From Dorea sp. (GTDB lineage Bacteria; Bacillota; Clostridia; Lachnospirales; Lachnospiraceae), in the NCBI GenBank assembly GCA_022769185.1, contig JALEKG010000090.1:1-64000 (forward strand): DNA of 64,000 nt, given 5' to 3'. A program made the position numbers and the translations under genes. The notes under the pieces were generated by a model. The model was not told the origin of the DNA. It saw only the letters and a list, made by a program, of their open reading frames with translations, and did no database searches. Positions within the stretch are counted from its first letter, which is position 1; the number at the start of each line of letters is the position of its first letter. Shown here piece by piece: positions 53,287 through 61,190 of the stretch.

Positions 53287-55107
53287 TTGTTTCAGCAGAA
53301 ACGGGCATACTGGCGAAATTTAGATAATGCGGCAAAATTATTTTCCGCTGCCAGCAGTCCCAAGGACACACGTGTTTTTCGTTTTTATTGTATTTTAAAA
53401 GAAGAAGTAGAGAAAGTGCTGCTGCAGCGGGCGTTGGACCAGACCATTGAGAAGTATCCTGTATTTTTGTCGGTTATGAGAAAAGGGCTTTTCTGGCATT
53501 ATCTGGAAAAAAGTGACCTGCGTCCTGTCGTAAGAGAGGAATATAAAGAACCTTGCAGCTGTCTCTATGTAAGGGATAAGAAGAGTCTTTTATTTGAGGT
53601 AACCTATTATCATAATAGGATTAATTTTGAAGTTTTTCATGCTTTGACAGATGGAACAGGGGCAACAGAATTTCTGCGTGAACTGGTGAAAAATTATCTT
53701 TATCTGGCACATCAGGAAGAAGGACTGGAGAATGTTGAGCTTAAAGATGGATATCTTACAATCAGTGATCAGGAGGATGACAGTTTCAGCAGATATTATA
53801 ATCCGGATATGCCCAGAAGAAAAAAGAAAAAAGTTCAGGCGTATCAGATTCATAAGCAAAGAAATGAGTATGAGCCTTTGCAGGTAATGGAAAGTCAGGT
53901 ATCGGTAAAAGAGCTTTTAAAAGTTTCCAGGGAGAAAGGGGTAACCATGTCCGTACTTCTTACAACGGCATTCCTTTGCGCAATTCATGAAGATATGAGT
54001 AAGACACAGGAAAAAAGACCGGTAATCCTGATGGTACCAGTCAATCTCAGGAAGGTATTTCCCTCGGATTCTATGTTGAATTTCTTTGGTTATATTGAAC
54101 CAGGATATCAGTTTGGAAGTGGAAAGGATTCTTTTGAAGACGTGCTGGAGACTGTAAAAGAGTATTTTGAGCAAAATCTGTCGAAAGAGCAGATGGCGTC
54201 CCGGATGAATGAACTGATTGCCTATGAAAAACACAGAGTATTAAAGTGGGCACCTCTGGAATTGAAAAACCGATGTATCCGGGCGGGGGCTAAGATGGCA
54301 GAAAAAGAAGTTACAGCAGTATTGTCTAATATGAATGTGGTTAAGATGCCAAAAGCATATATGCCATATATTGAAAGGTTCGGTGTATATACCAGTACGA
54401 ATCGGACAGAACTTTGTGTATGTTCTTTTGACGATGTACTTTCTTTTAGTTTTACCTCCCGATATGACAGTTCAAATATTCAGAGAAATTTTTATAGAAT
54501 ATTAGAAGAACTGGGAATAGCGGTGAATGTAATATTACCGGAATTCCCAGAAAAGGTAAGGCCAAATTATGAAGGTAAGAAATTCTTTCAAGTTGCTTCT
54601 TTCTGTTGTATTGCGGTCGTTGTGATCAGTATTATGCTAAATGTGATTCTTTCACCGGGAAAATACTGGTACAGATTTGTGGCAGCCGGAGCATTCAGTA
54701 TGTGGATTACTGCTGCAGTGGGGTATCTGAAAAGATACAATTTATTAAAGAATGCGGCCTGGCAGATGCTGATTGTAACGATCGGTTGTGTAATCTGGGA
54801 TAAAGCAACTGGGTGGCGTGGATGGTCGGTAGATTTTGCACTTCCAAGCGCCTGCCTTCTGATACAGCTATCGATGTTGATTATCTCCAAAATTTATGCG
54901 CATTCCCCACGGGAATATATGATCTATTATGTAATGGCATCCGTGTATTCGATCCTGATTCCGTTTATTTTATTGATTACTGGAATTATTACATTTGAAG
55001 CGCCTGCGGTCCTGTGTGTAGGATGTAGTTTTTTATTCCTACTGGGGTTGATCGTGTTTAGAAAAAAAGAATTTCATGAAGAAATGTATAAAAAATTTCA
55101 TGTTTAG
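53287..55107 (+). CDS. Condensation/alcohol-acetyltransferase-like protein with DUF6320-type membrane tail
   Basis: 606 residues. The N-terminal ~415 residues resemble condensation/wax-synthase-like acyltransferases; the expected HHxxxDG is written as FEVFHALTDGTGATEFL, with one His only (EVFHALTDG). The C-terminal ~190 residues contain about six membrane helices. The gene starts with TTG after GGGGAGG and lies four bases after the hydrolase. Hydrolase plus this protein is a recurring pair in Lachnospiraceae as I remember it; substrate unknown. Confidence 0.8.
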   Translation: MFQQKRAYWRNLDNAAKLFSAASSPKDTRVFRFYCILKEEVEKVLLQRALDQTIEKYPVFLSVMRKGLFWHYLEKSDLRPVVREEYKEPCSCLYVRDKKSLLFEVTYYHNRINFEVFHALTDGTGATEFLRELVKNYLYLAHQEEGLENVELKDGYLTISDQEDDSFSRYYNPDMPRRKKKKVQAYQIHKQRNEYEPLQVMESQVSVKELLKVSREKGVTMSVLLTTAFLCAIHEDMSKTQEKRPVILMVPVNLRKVFPSDSMLNFFGYIEPGYQFGSGKDSFEDVLETVKEYFEQNLSKEQMASRMNELIAYEKHRVLKWAPLELKNRCIRAGAKMAEKEVTAVLSNMNVVKMPKAYMPYIERFGVYTSTNRTELCVCSFDDVLSFSFTSRYDSSNIQRNFYRILEELGIAVNVILPEFPEKVRPNYEGKKFFQVASFCCIAVVVISIMLNVILSPGKYWYRFVAAGAFSMWITAAVGYLKRYNLLKNAAWQMLIVTIGCVIWDKATGWRGWSVDFALPSACLLIQLSMLIISKIYAHSPREYMIYYVMASVYSILIPFILLITGIITFEAPAVLCVGCSFLFLLGLIVFRKKEFHEEMYKKFHV

Positions 55108-55198
55108 GGAAAATTTTTTTCTTACATCAGAAAAATCAGCATGATATAATGAAATCGTAAAGAGATTATGTCAGCATAGATAGCAGAACTATAATTGC

Positions 55199-55246
55199 TG
55201 GCGTACAATCAGATGCAGAAAAGCTCAGGTTGTACGCCATTTTTTT
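55199..55246 (+). terminator. Strong terminator in the gap before the CarD-like gene
   Basis: TGGCGTACAA pairs perfectly with TTGTACGCCA over a 21-base loop, then seven T. An extended -10 (TGA-TATAAT, 55145-55150) lies 50 bases upstream, so a ~95-base RNA may be made and ended here, besides ending the operon before it. Confidence 0.85.
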
Positions 55247-55309
55247 CCTGATGAAAGATCTTGTCTGACAGAGTTTTGTGAGAAATAGGATCAAAAACAG
55301 GAGGTAATT

Positions 55310-55816
55310 ATGTTTGCAATAGGTGATTATGTAGCACATTACAAGGAAGGTGTCTGCGAAGTAATGGATATTGGAAAGTTGAATATGAGCTGTTCTGATA
55401 AAGGAAAAGAGTATTACACGTTAAAACCTTTGTATGATACCGGGGGAACGCTGTATACACCGGTAGACAATGCAAGAAAACAGATCCGTCGCCTGATCTC
55501 GGGAGAAGAGGCAGAAAAACTGATCTGTGATATGCCAGATATTGATACTCTCTGGGTAAGTGATGAAAAGAAAAGAGAAGGATTATATCGGGAAGCCTTG
55601 TTGAAAAACCAGTGCAGAGATTGGATTGCAATTATTAAGACTTCTTATGAGCGTAAGATGAAACGCCTTTCTTCCGGGAAAAAATCCATCAATGTAGACG
55701 ACAAGTATTTGAATATAGCAGAGCATTTCCTGTATGGAGAACTGGCAGTTGCGCTGGATATGCCAAAGGAAAAAGTGAGAAATTATATCATGGAGCATTT
55801 GAAATCGAGTATATGA
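55310..55816 (+). CDS. CarD/CdnL-like transcriptional regulator
   Basis: 168 residues. The N-terminal CarD_CdnL_TRCF Tudor-like domain (FAIGDYVAHYKEGVCEVMDIG, YYTLKPLYDTGGTLYTPVDN) spans about 1-62 and binds the RNA polymerase beta subunit in the family; the helical C-terminus (~65-165) contacts promoter DNA. It has AGGAGG at a good distance. Whether it controls the grd genes that follow is unknown; it has its own transcription signals. Confidence 0.88.
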   Translation: MFAIGDYVAHYKEGVCEVMDIGKLNMSCSDKGKEYYTLKPLYDTGGTLYTPVDNARKQIRRLISGEEAEKLICDMPDIDTLWVSDEKKREGLYREALLKNQCRDWIAIIKTSYERKMKRLSSGKKSINVDDKYLNIAEHFLYGELAVALDMPKEKVRNYIMEHLKSSI

Positions 55817-55930
55817 GGGACTTTTGGCTTTAAATGTAAGGAAGAGAATAGCAGACTGCCTAAAGAAGAAAATAATTGTAGATTGCCCGTCGACATGGTA
55901 AGGTATTAATAGAAAAAAGGGGGATAAGAG

Positions 55931-56320
55931 ATGTGGGAATTGGAAAAAGCAATCCTGATTACAAATAATGACAGAGTACATGAAAAGTATAAAGATCAGT
56001 TGGAGATTATTTTATTGCGTACTTATGAAGAAGTATTGATCAAAGTCAGAGATCTGGTTTATGACCGACATGTACTTCTTACACATCCGCAGGCATCTAG
56101 TTTAAAACCGAATCAGACACCGTATCGGTCTGTTGTAGTATATCCGAGAGGAGAAGATGATAATACCAAAGATATTATGCTGATTGAAAAGTGTCTGCAG
56201 GTATATTATGAATGGCAGAAGATTGCACCTACGCCAGAAAAATATGATGACAGGATTGCAAATGATTTTAAGACCATTGATTTATCAGTAGTAGAAAGTA
56301 TTATCCCACGTATTTGTTAA
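55931..56320 (+). CDS. grdX: GrdX family protein
   Basis: 129 residues. The start AILITNNDRVHEKY and the segment RDLVYDRHVLLTHPQASSLKPNQTPYRSVVV are typical of GrdX, a small protein usually encoded next to glycine reductase genes. Its biochemical role is unknown. AAGGGGG precedes the start. It is followed by a TetR gene and then grdE-grdB, which fits the family context. Confidence 0.85.
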   Translation: MWELEKAILITNNDRVHEKYKDQLEIILLRTYEEVLIKVRDLVYDRHVLLTHPQASSLKPNQTPYRSVVVYPRGEDDNTKDIMLIEKCLQVYYEWQKIAPTPEKYDDRIANDFKTIDLSVVESIIPRIC

Positions 56321-56349
56321 AGCAAAGGAGAAGTTTGGAGGCAGAAAAG

Positions 56350-57036
56350 ATGGATAATAACAAATATTTTAAAGGACTTACAAGGAAAGAGTATATTCAG
56401 AGAGTTCATGAAATCATTGAGAGGGATGGATGTAATGATATTTCTATTCGAAAGATTGCAGAGGAATTGGGCTGCTCTTCCGCTGCTCTGTATCGATATT
56501 TTGAGAATAAGTCCGAGTTGTTATATTATGTAAACCTTCAAACTCTTGAATCATATATTATCAGATTAAATCAGGAAGAGAAACACTGGAACAATCCATG
56601 GGAAGTTTATGTCGGCGTCTGGGATTGTTATTGTAAAGAAGCATTCAGTCATCCAAAGGAATACAACAGACTTTTTTTTGAGCATACAAACGAGACGTTG
56701 AATTATGCAATTCGAGAATATTATGAGATGTTTCCGGAAAACATTAAAGAAATGAATCTGAAATTTCAGGAAATGCTGAATACTCCAGATTTTCTGGGGC
56801 GTGATTATAAAATGTGTCTGCGATGTGTCGAAGCGGGAGTTCTTTCTGAGGAAAATGCGAAGCAATTGAATCGATCAGTCTGTATGCTTTTCAAAGGATA
56901 TTTTAAGACGGTGTACGATGAGAAAATCGAAAAGCACAAAATTGATGCGATGACAAGAGATGTGATAGGGGATATCGATATGATTGTGAGAACATTGGCA
57001 TCTGATTTGCAGGGATATCATGGATATTATGAATAA
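56350..57036 (+). CDS. TetR-family transcriptional regulator
   Basis: 228 residues from the ATG at 56350, eight bases after GGAGG; the track start overlaps grdX. The helix-turn-helix ISIRKIAEELGCSSAALYRYFENKSELLYYV lies at about 28-60, and the C-terminal domain has no recognisable ligand signature. It lies between grdX and grdE, and tandem repeats follow in the grdE leader, so control of grdEB is likely (inference). Confidence 0.9.
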   Translation: MDNNKYFKGLTRKEYIQRVHEIIERDGCNDISIRKIAEELGCSSAALYRYFENKSELLYYVNLQTLESYIIRLNQEEKHWNNPWEVYVGVWDCYCKEAFSHPKEYNRLFFEHTNETLNYAIREYYEMFPENIKEMNLKFQEMLNTPDFLGRDYKMCLRCVEAGVLSEENAKQLNRSVCMLFKGYFKTVYDEKIEKHKIDAMTRDVIGDIDMIVRTLASDLQGYHGYYE

Positions 57037-57083
57037 AATCACTAATTGAAAATTTGTATAGTTGACGATATTTATAGATAATA

Positions 57084-57111
57084 TTGAAAAGTGAAGAAAA
57101 GTATGTATAAT
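57084..57111 (+). promoter_or_regulatory. Promoter of grdE-grdB
   Basis: TTGAAA (57084-57089), 16 bases, TATAAT (57106-57111), with expected RNA start near 57118. Confidence 0.65.
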
Positions 57112-57137
57112 AAGATTTGATGAGATAGTTATTTTGG

Positions 57138-57192
57138 GGACTAAAGTTATCGCGATTACATAATTTTATGAACTAAAGTTATCACGATCACA
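57138..57192 (+). repeat. Tandem 23-base repeats in the grdE leader, operator candidates
   Basis: Copy one (57138-57160) and copy two (57170-57192) share ACTAAAGTTATC and CGAT with three differences in 23 bases and a 32-base period. Copy one contains the palindrome ATCGCGAT. They lie just downstream of the promoter and upstream of the ribosome site. Confidence 0.7.
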
Positions 57193-57218
57193 ATAATGTT
57201 AGAAGGAGGAAAACAAGT

Positions 57219-58505
57219 ATGAAACTTGAACTCGGCAAAATTGAAATTAAAGATATTCAATTTGCGGACAGATCGTATGTCGAGAACCATGTGCTTTATG
57301 TAAATAAAGCTGAAGTGGAGGCTCTGGTTCTGGAGGACGATAAACTTCTGGATTGTCATCTGGATATTGCAAGACCGGGAGATTCGACGAGAATTACACC
57401 GGTAAAGGATGTAATTGAACCACGCGTGAAGATAAGTGGAGGAGAAATGTTCCCGGGGGTTATAGGGAAGGTTTCTCCACAGGTTGGAAGCGGAAGAACA
57501 CACGCATTGGATGGCTGCTGTGTAGTTACAGTCGGAAGAATCGTTGGATTCCAGGAAGGTGTTATTGATATGAGCGGACCGGCAGCAGATTACTGCCCAT
57601 TTTCCAAGACTGTAAACTTGTGTGTTGTCATTGAGCCTAGGGAAGGCCTTGAGACACATGTATATGAAAGAGCAGGGCGCATGGCCGGATTAAAAGTAGC
57701 AACATATATTGGGGAACTGGCCAGAAACCTGGAGCCGGATACGGTTGAAGTATATGAGACAAAACCATTTGCTGAGCAGGCGGCTGAGTATCCAGATCTT
57801 CCGAAGGTTGGATATATTCATATGCTTCAGTCTCAAGGGCTTCTGCATGATACTTATTATTATGGAGTGGATGCAAAGCAGATTGTACCTACGATCATGT
57901 ATCCGACGGAGATCATGGATGGAGCAATTGTTTCTGGAAACTGTGTAGCTCCTTGTGATAAAGTTACGACTTATCATCATTTACATAATCCGGTTATTGA
58001 AGATTGCTATAAACATCATGGCAAGGATATTAACTTCATGGGCGTAATTCTTACGAATGAGAATGTGTTCCTTGCAGACAAAGAAAGACATTCTGATATG
58101 GTAGCCAAGCTTTGTCAGTGGATGGGCTTAGATGGTGTTCTGATCACAGAAGAGGGGTATGGCAATCCAGATACGGATCTGATGATGAATTGTCGTAAAG
58201 TTGAAAAAGCAGGAACAAAGGTATGTCTGATTACAGATGAATTTCCAGGAAAAGATGGAAAGTCTGCGTCACTTGCAGATACCTGTGAAGAAGCAACTGC
58301 ACTGGCATCCTGCGGACAGGGAAATGCAACATTACAGTTTCCTGCAATGGATAAGGTGATCGGTACCATGGAATATATTGAAAGCCAGATCGGTGGATGG
58401 GCCGGATGTGTCAATGAGGATGGTTCCTTTGAGGCAGAGCTCCAGATTATCATCGCATCTACAATTGCAAACGGCTTTAATAAGCTGGCCGCAAGAGGAT
58501 ACTAA
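57219..58505 (+). CDS. grdE: Glycine/sarcosine/betaine reductase protein B, proprotein subunit (GrdE-type)
   Basis: 428 residues. GrdE proproteins cleave themselves before a cysteine that becomes a pyruvoyl group, which forms a Schiff base with the amine substrate. The cleavage cysteine is Cys242 in VSGNCVAPCDK, at the position reported for Clostridium sticklandii as I recall it. With GrdB it forms protein B, which feeds a carboxymethyl selenoether to selenoprotein A. Which amine is used (glycine, sarcosine, betaine or other) cannot be read here. GAAGGAGG precedes the start; grdB follows 20 bases later. Confidence 0.92.
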   Translation: MKLELGKIEIKDIQFADRSYVENHVLYVNKAEVEALVLEDDKLLDCHLDIARPGDSTRITPVKDVIEPRVKISGGEMFPGVIGKVSPQVGSGRTHALDGCCVVTVGRIVGFQEGVIDMSGPAADYCPFSKTVNLCVVIEPREGLETHVYERAGRMAGLKVATYIGELARNLEPDTVEVYETKPFAEQAAEYPDLPKVGYIHMLQSQGLLHDTYYYGVDAKQIVPTIMYPTEIMDGAIVSGNCVAPCDKVTTYHHLHNPVIEDCYKHHGKDINFMGVILTNENVFLADKERHSDMVAKLCQWMGLDGVLITEEGYGNPDTDLMMNCRKVEKAGTKVCLITDEFPGKDGKSASLADTCEEATALASCGQGNATLQFPAMDKVIGTMEYIESQIGGWAGCVNEDGSFEAELQIIIASTIANGFNKLAARGY

Positions 58506-58525
58506 GAGAGGAGTGTACGTTCGTT

Positions 58526-59845
58526 ATGGCAAAATATAAAATTGTTCATTATCTGAATCAGTTTTTCGGAGGAATTGGTGGAGAAGATAAAGCAGATTTT
58601 GAGCCTGAAGTATGGGAAAAAGTGGTAGGACCGGGGCAGGCATTAAAAGCTGGACTGGGAGAAGATTTTGAAATTGTGGCAACGGTAGTATGTGGGGATA
58701 ACTATTTCGGAGAAAATCTGGATAAAGCGACAGATACAATCGTAGAAATGGTGAGAAAATATGAACCGGATATTTTTGTGGCTGGACCTGCATTTAATGC
58801 CGGACGTTATGGTGTGGCTTGCGGAACAATCTGTAAAGCAGTAGAAGAAAGGCTCGGAATCCCGGTTATTTCCGGCATGTATGAAGAAAATCCGGGATCC
58901 GATATGTTTAAGCAGGATGTGATTCTTGTTAAGACTGGAAATTCTGCTGCAACAATGAGAAAAGCAGTTCCTACATTTGTAAACCTGATTAAAAAGATGG
59001 TAACAGGAGAAGAGATTTTTGGACCTTCCATAGAGGGTTATCTGGAACGTGGTATTCGTGTGAATTATTTTGCAGAAGAGAGAGGCTCTGAGCGTGGGAT
59101 TCAGATGCTGATCAAAAAGATGAAAGGGGAAGAATTTCAGACGGATCTTCCAATGCCGAAATTTGATCGTGTATCGCCTGCAAAACCAATCACGGATCTA
59201 AAGTCTGCTAAGATTGCAGTTGTTACCTCTGGCGGTATTGTACCAGTGGGGAATCCAGATCACATTGAATCTTCCAATGCCACGAAATTTGGAGTATATT
59301 CCATCGAAGGAATGGAGGAAATGTCGAAAGAAGATTTCATGACAATTCATGGAGGCTATGACAGACAGTTTGTGCTTGAAAATCCAAACCTTGTTATTCC
59401 GCTGGATGTTCTTCGCAAGAAAGAAAAAGCGGGAGAGATCGGAGAACTGCTTCCGTATTTTGCAAGTACGACAGGAACTGGTACTGCAACCAATTCAGCT
59501 GCGAAATTCGGAGATGAAATCGGCAAGAAATTTATCGAGGAAGGTGTAGATGGCGTGCTTCTCGTCAGCACCTGAGGTACCTGTACCCGTTGCGGTGCAA
59601 CGATGGTAAAAGGTATTGAAAAATACGGAATTCCGGTGGTTCATCTTTGTACAGTTGTTCCAATTTCCAGAACGATTGGTGCGAATAGAATCATTCCGGC
59701 AATTGGTATTCCTTATCCACTGGGCGATCCAACACAAGGAGAAGAAGAATCATACAAAATACGTGAGAAACTGGTGACAAGAGCACTGAAAGCGCTTGAA
59801 ACACCAATTAAGGATCAGACGGTTTTTGAAAAGGATGAGTGGTAA
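58526..59845 (+). CDS. grdB: Glycine/sarcosine/betaine reductase protein B, selenoprotein subunit (GrdB-type)
   Basis: 439 residues when UGA codon 350 (59573-59575) is read as selenocysteine; the ORF track splits it at that codon. The active-site motif is U-G-T-C-T-R-C (UxxCxxC), at the position expected for GrdB. A hairpin with a GGT loop starts 12 bases after the UGA. The N-terminus (FGGIGGEDKADFEPE, DNYFGENLDKA, AGPAFNAGRYGVACG) matches protein B. The continuation runs on to TAA at 59845 and keeps family similarity (CTVVPISRTIGANRIIPAIGIPYPLGDP). A bidirectional terminator follows. Confidence 0.94.
59573..59608 (+). promoter_or_regulatory. UGA selenocysteine codon and SECIS-like hairpin
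   Basis: After TGA (59573-59575), TACC-CGTTGC-GGT-GCAACG-AT-GGTA (59584-59608) forms a perfect six-pair upper stem with GGT loop and a four-pair lower stem with a two-base bulge. Bacterial SECIS elements present G/U in the apical loop for SelB at such a distance. Confidence 0.85.
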
Positions 59846-59886
59846 CAGGATATCTGAAAAAGATTGTTTCTACGGGAAATGCGAAG

Positions 59887-59927
59887 GACGGTCTATGGCT
59901 GAAAATAATGATCAGCCATAGACCGTC
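59887..59927. terminator. Bidirectional terminator between grdB and the substrate-binding protein gene
   Basis: GACGGTCTATGGCTGA pairs perfectly with TCAGCCATAGACCGTC over a nine-base loop, followed by TCTTATCATTT. It lies between two convergent genes. Confidence 0.85.
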
Positions 59928-59946
59928 TCTTATCATTTAGTACAGA

Positions 59947-61008
59947 TTATTGAAAAGCTTTTTCAGCATATTCTGTTGTTACAAGATCTTTATAGGAAGC
60001 ACGTTTCGTAAGCTCTCCGGCCTCTTCAAGGATATCCTGAAGAAGGTCAAAGCTTTCTTCCTGGAAGATCAGATTTTCTTTCCATGTGTCTTGGTCATAG
60101 TAACGTGTGATGATCATGGTGATCGTATCAAGATCTGTTTCCTTGAACTGTGGTGCAATGACGCCGGCGATTTCTTCCGGAGTGTGCTTCTGCACATAAT
60201 CCATTCCTTTTTGAAGAGCATTGGTAAATTTCTGAATCACATCTGGATTTTGGGAAATGTAACTTTTCTTTGCTGAGAACGCAGTATAAGGAACATAGCC
60301 ACTGTCTGTTCCAAGAGAAGCAACAACATAACCTTTGCCTTCTTTTTCAAGATTGGTTGCTCCAGGTTCAAATTCAACTGTAAAATCAGCCTGACCTTCA
60401 GAAAATGCAGCAGCAGTTGAACCAAAGTCAATACTCTGGTCAATTTCCAGGTCTTTTGCAGGGTCAATGCCATTTTGTTTCAGAATATATTCAAATACCA
60501 TTTCCGGCATACCACCTTTTCGCCCACCCAGAACTTTTTTCCCTTTTAGATCATCCCAGGTGAAGTCAGGCATTTCTTCTCTGGCAACCAGGAAATTACC
60601 GGCTCTCTGTGTTAGTTGGGCAAAGTTTACGACATAATCCTTTGCACCTTCATTGTAGGTATAGATGGTTGCCTCAGAACCCATGAAGCCAATATCGGCG
60701 CTGCCAGATAAGACAGCGGTCATAGTTTTGTCGGCTCCAAATCCAGTTACGAGTTCCAGATCAATTCCTTCCTCTTCAAAATATCCTTCTTCGATCGCGA
60801 CATACATAGGCGCATAGAAGATGGAATGTGCCACTTCATTTAATATGACGTTGACAGGTTCTTTTGCATTACCGCTTTCATTTTCGCTTCCGGAAGAAGC
60901 TGTTCCGGAAGTTGATTGGTCTGCTTCTGGATTACTGGAAGAGCAGGCCGCCAGCATCGTAAGTATCATGGCAGAAACTAAAAGTACTGCAAATAAGCGC
61001 TTTTTCAT
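59947..61008 (-). CDS. ABC transporter substrate-binding lipoprotein (NMT1/THI5, SsuA-like)
   Basis: 353 residues. The lipobox LAAC gives a lipid anchor on Cys22, followed by a Ser/Gly-rich linker to ~50. The mature part begins VNVILNEVAHSIFYAPMYVAIEEGYFEEEGIDLELV, the typical NMT1/TauA start, with GGRKGGMPEMVFEYIL later. Ligands in the family include pyrimidines, sulfonates and nitrate; none can be named here. No permease or ATPase gene is adjacent, so it is an orphan or serves a transporter elsewhere. AGGAGG precedes its start. Confidence 0.9.
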   Translation of the reverse strand: MKKRLFAVLLVSAMILTMLAACSSSNPEADQSTSGTASSGSENESGNAKEPVNVILNEVAHSIFYAPMYVAIEEGYFEEEGIDLELVTGFGADKTMTAVLSGSADIGFMGSEATIYTYNEGAKDYVVNFAQLTQRAGNFLVAREEMPDFTWDDLKGKKVLGGRKGGMPEMVFEYILKQNGIDPAKDLEIDQSIDFGSTAAAFSEGQADFTVEFEPGATNLEKEGKGYVVASLGTDSGYVPYTAFSAKKSYISQNPDVIQKFTNALQKGMDYVQKHTPEEIAGVIAPQFKETDLDTITMIITRYYDQDTWKENLIFQEESFDLLQDILEEAGELTKRASYKDLVTTEYAEKAFQ

Positions 61009-61109
61009 AATGACCTCCTTAAAAATATCTGGTTATTGTTCCAAGAAACATTATCTAACGGTATATTATATTCATGGAGAAAGATATGGTGAAAAAGGGA
61101 AGAGGGTTA

Positions 61110-61118
61110 TGATATAAT
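61110..61118 (+). promoter_or_regulatory. Extended -10 promoter of the MATE gene
   Basis: TGA-TATAAT at 61110-61118, without a clear -35. A GATTCT/AGAATC inverted repeat (61130-61157) follows near the expected RNA start and could be an operator. Confidence 0.5.
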
Positions 61119-61190
61119 AAAAATGATATGATTCTTATAATAAAAGAGGTTAGAATCATAGATTTGGTTGTCTGAAAGGGGGCTTTTGCT

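Noticed and set aside
57112-57218. Glycine riboswitch before grdE.
   Set aside because: The leader is about 100 bases and consists mainly of two 23-base direct repeats; no glycine aptamer core was recognised.
59573-59603. Frameshift or nonsense mutation splitting grdB into two genes (349-residue and 80-residue ORFs).
   Set aside because: The two parts are in the same frame, separated only by TGA at the expected Sec position, with UxxCxxC and a hairpin after it. Selenocysteine explains everything.
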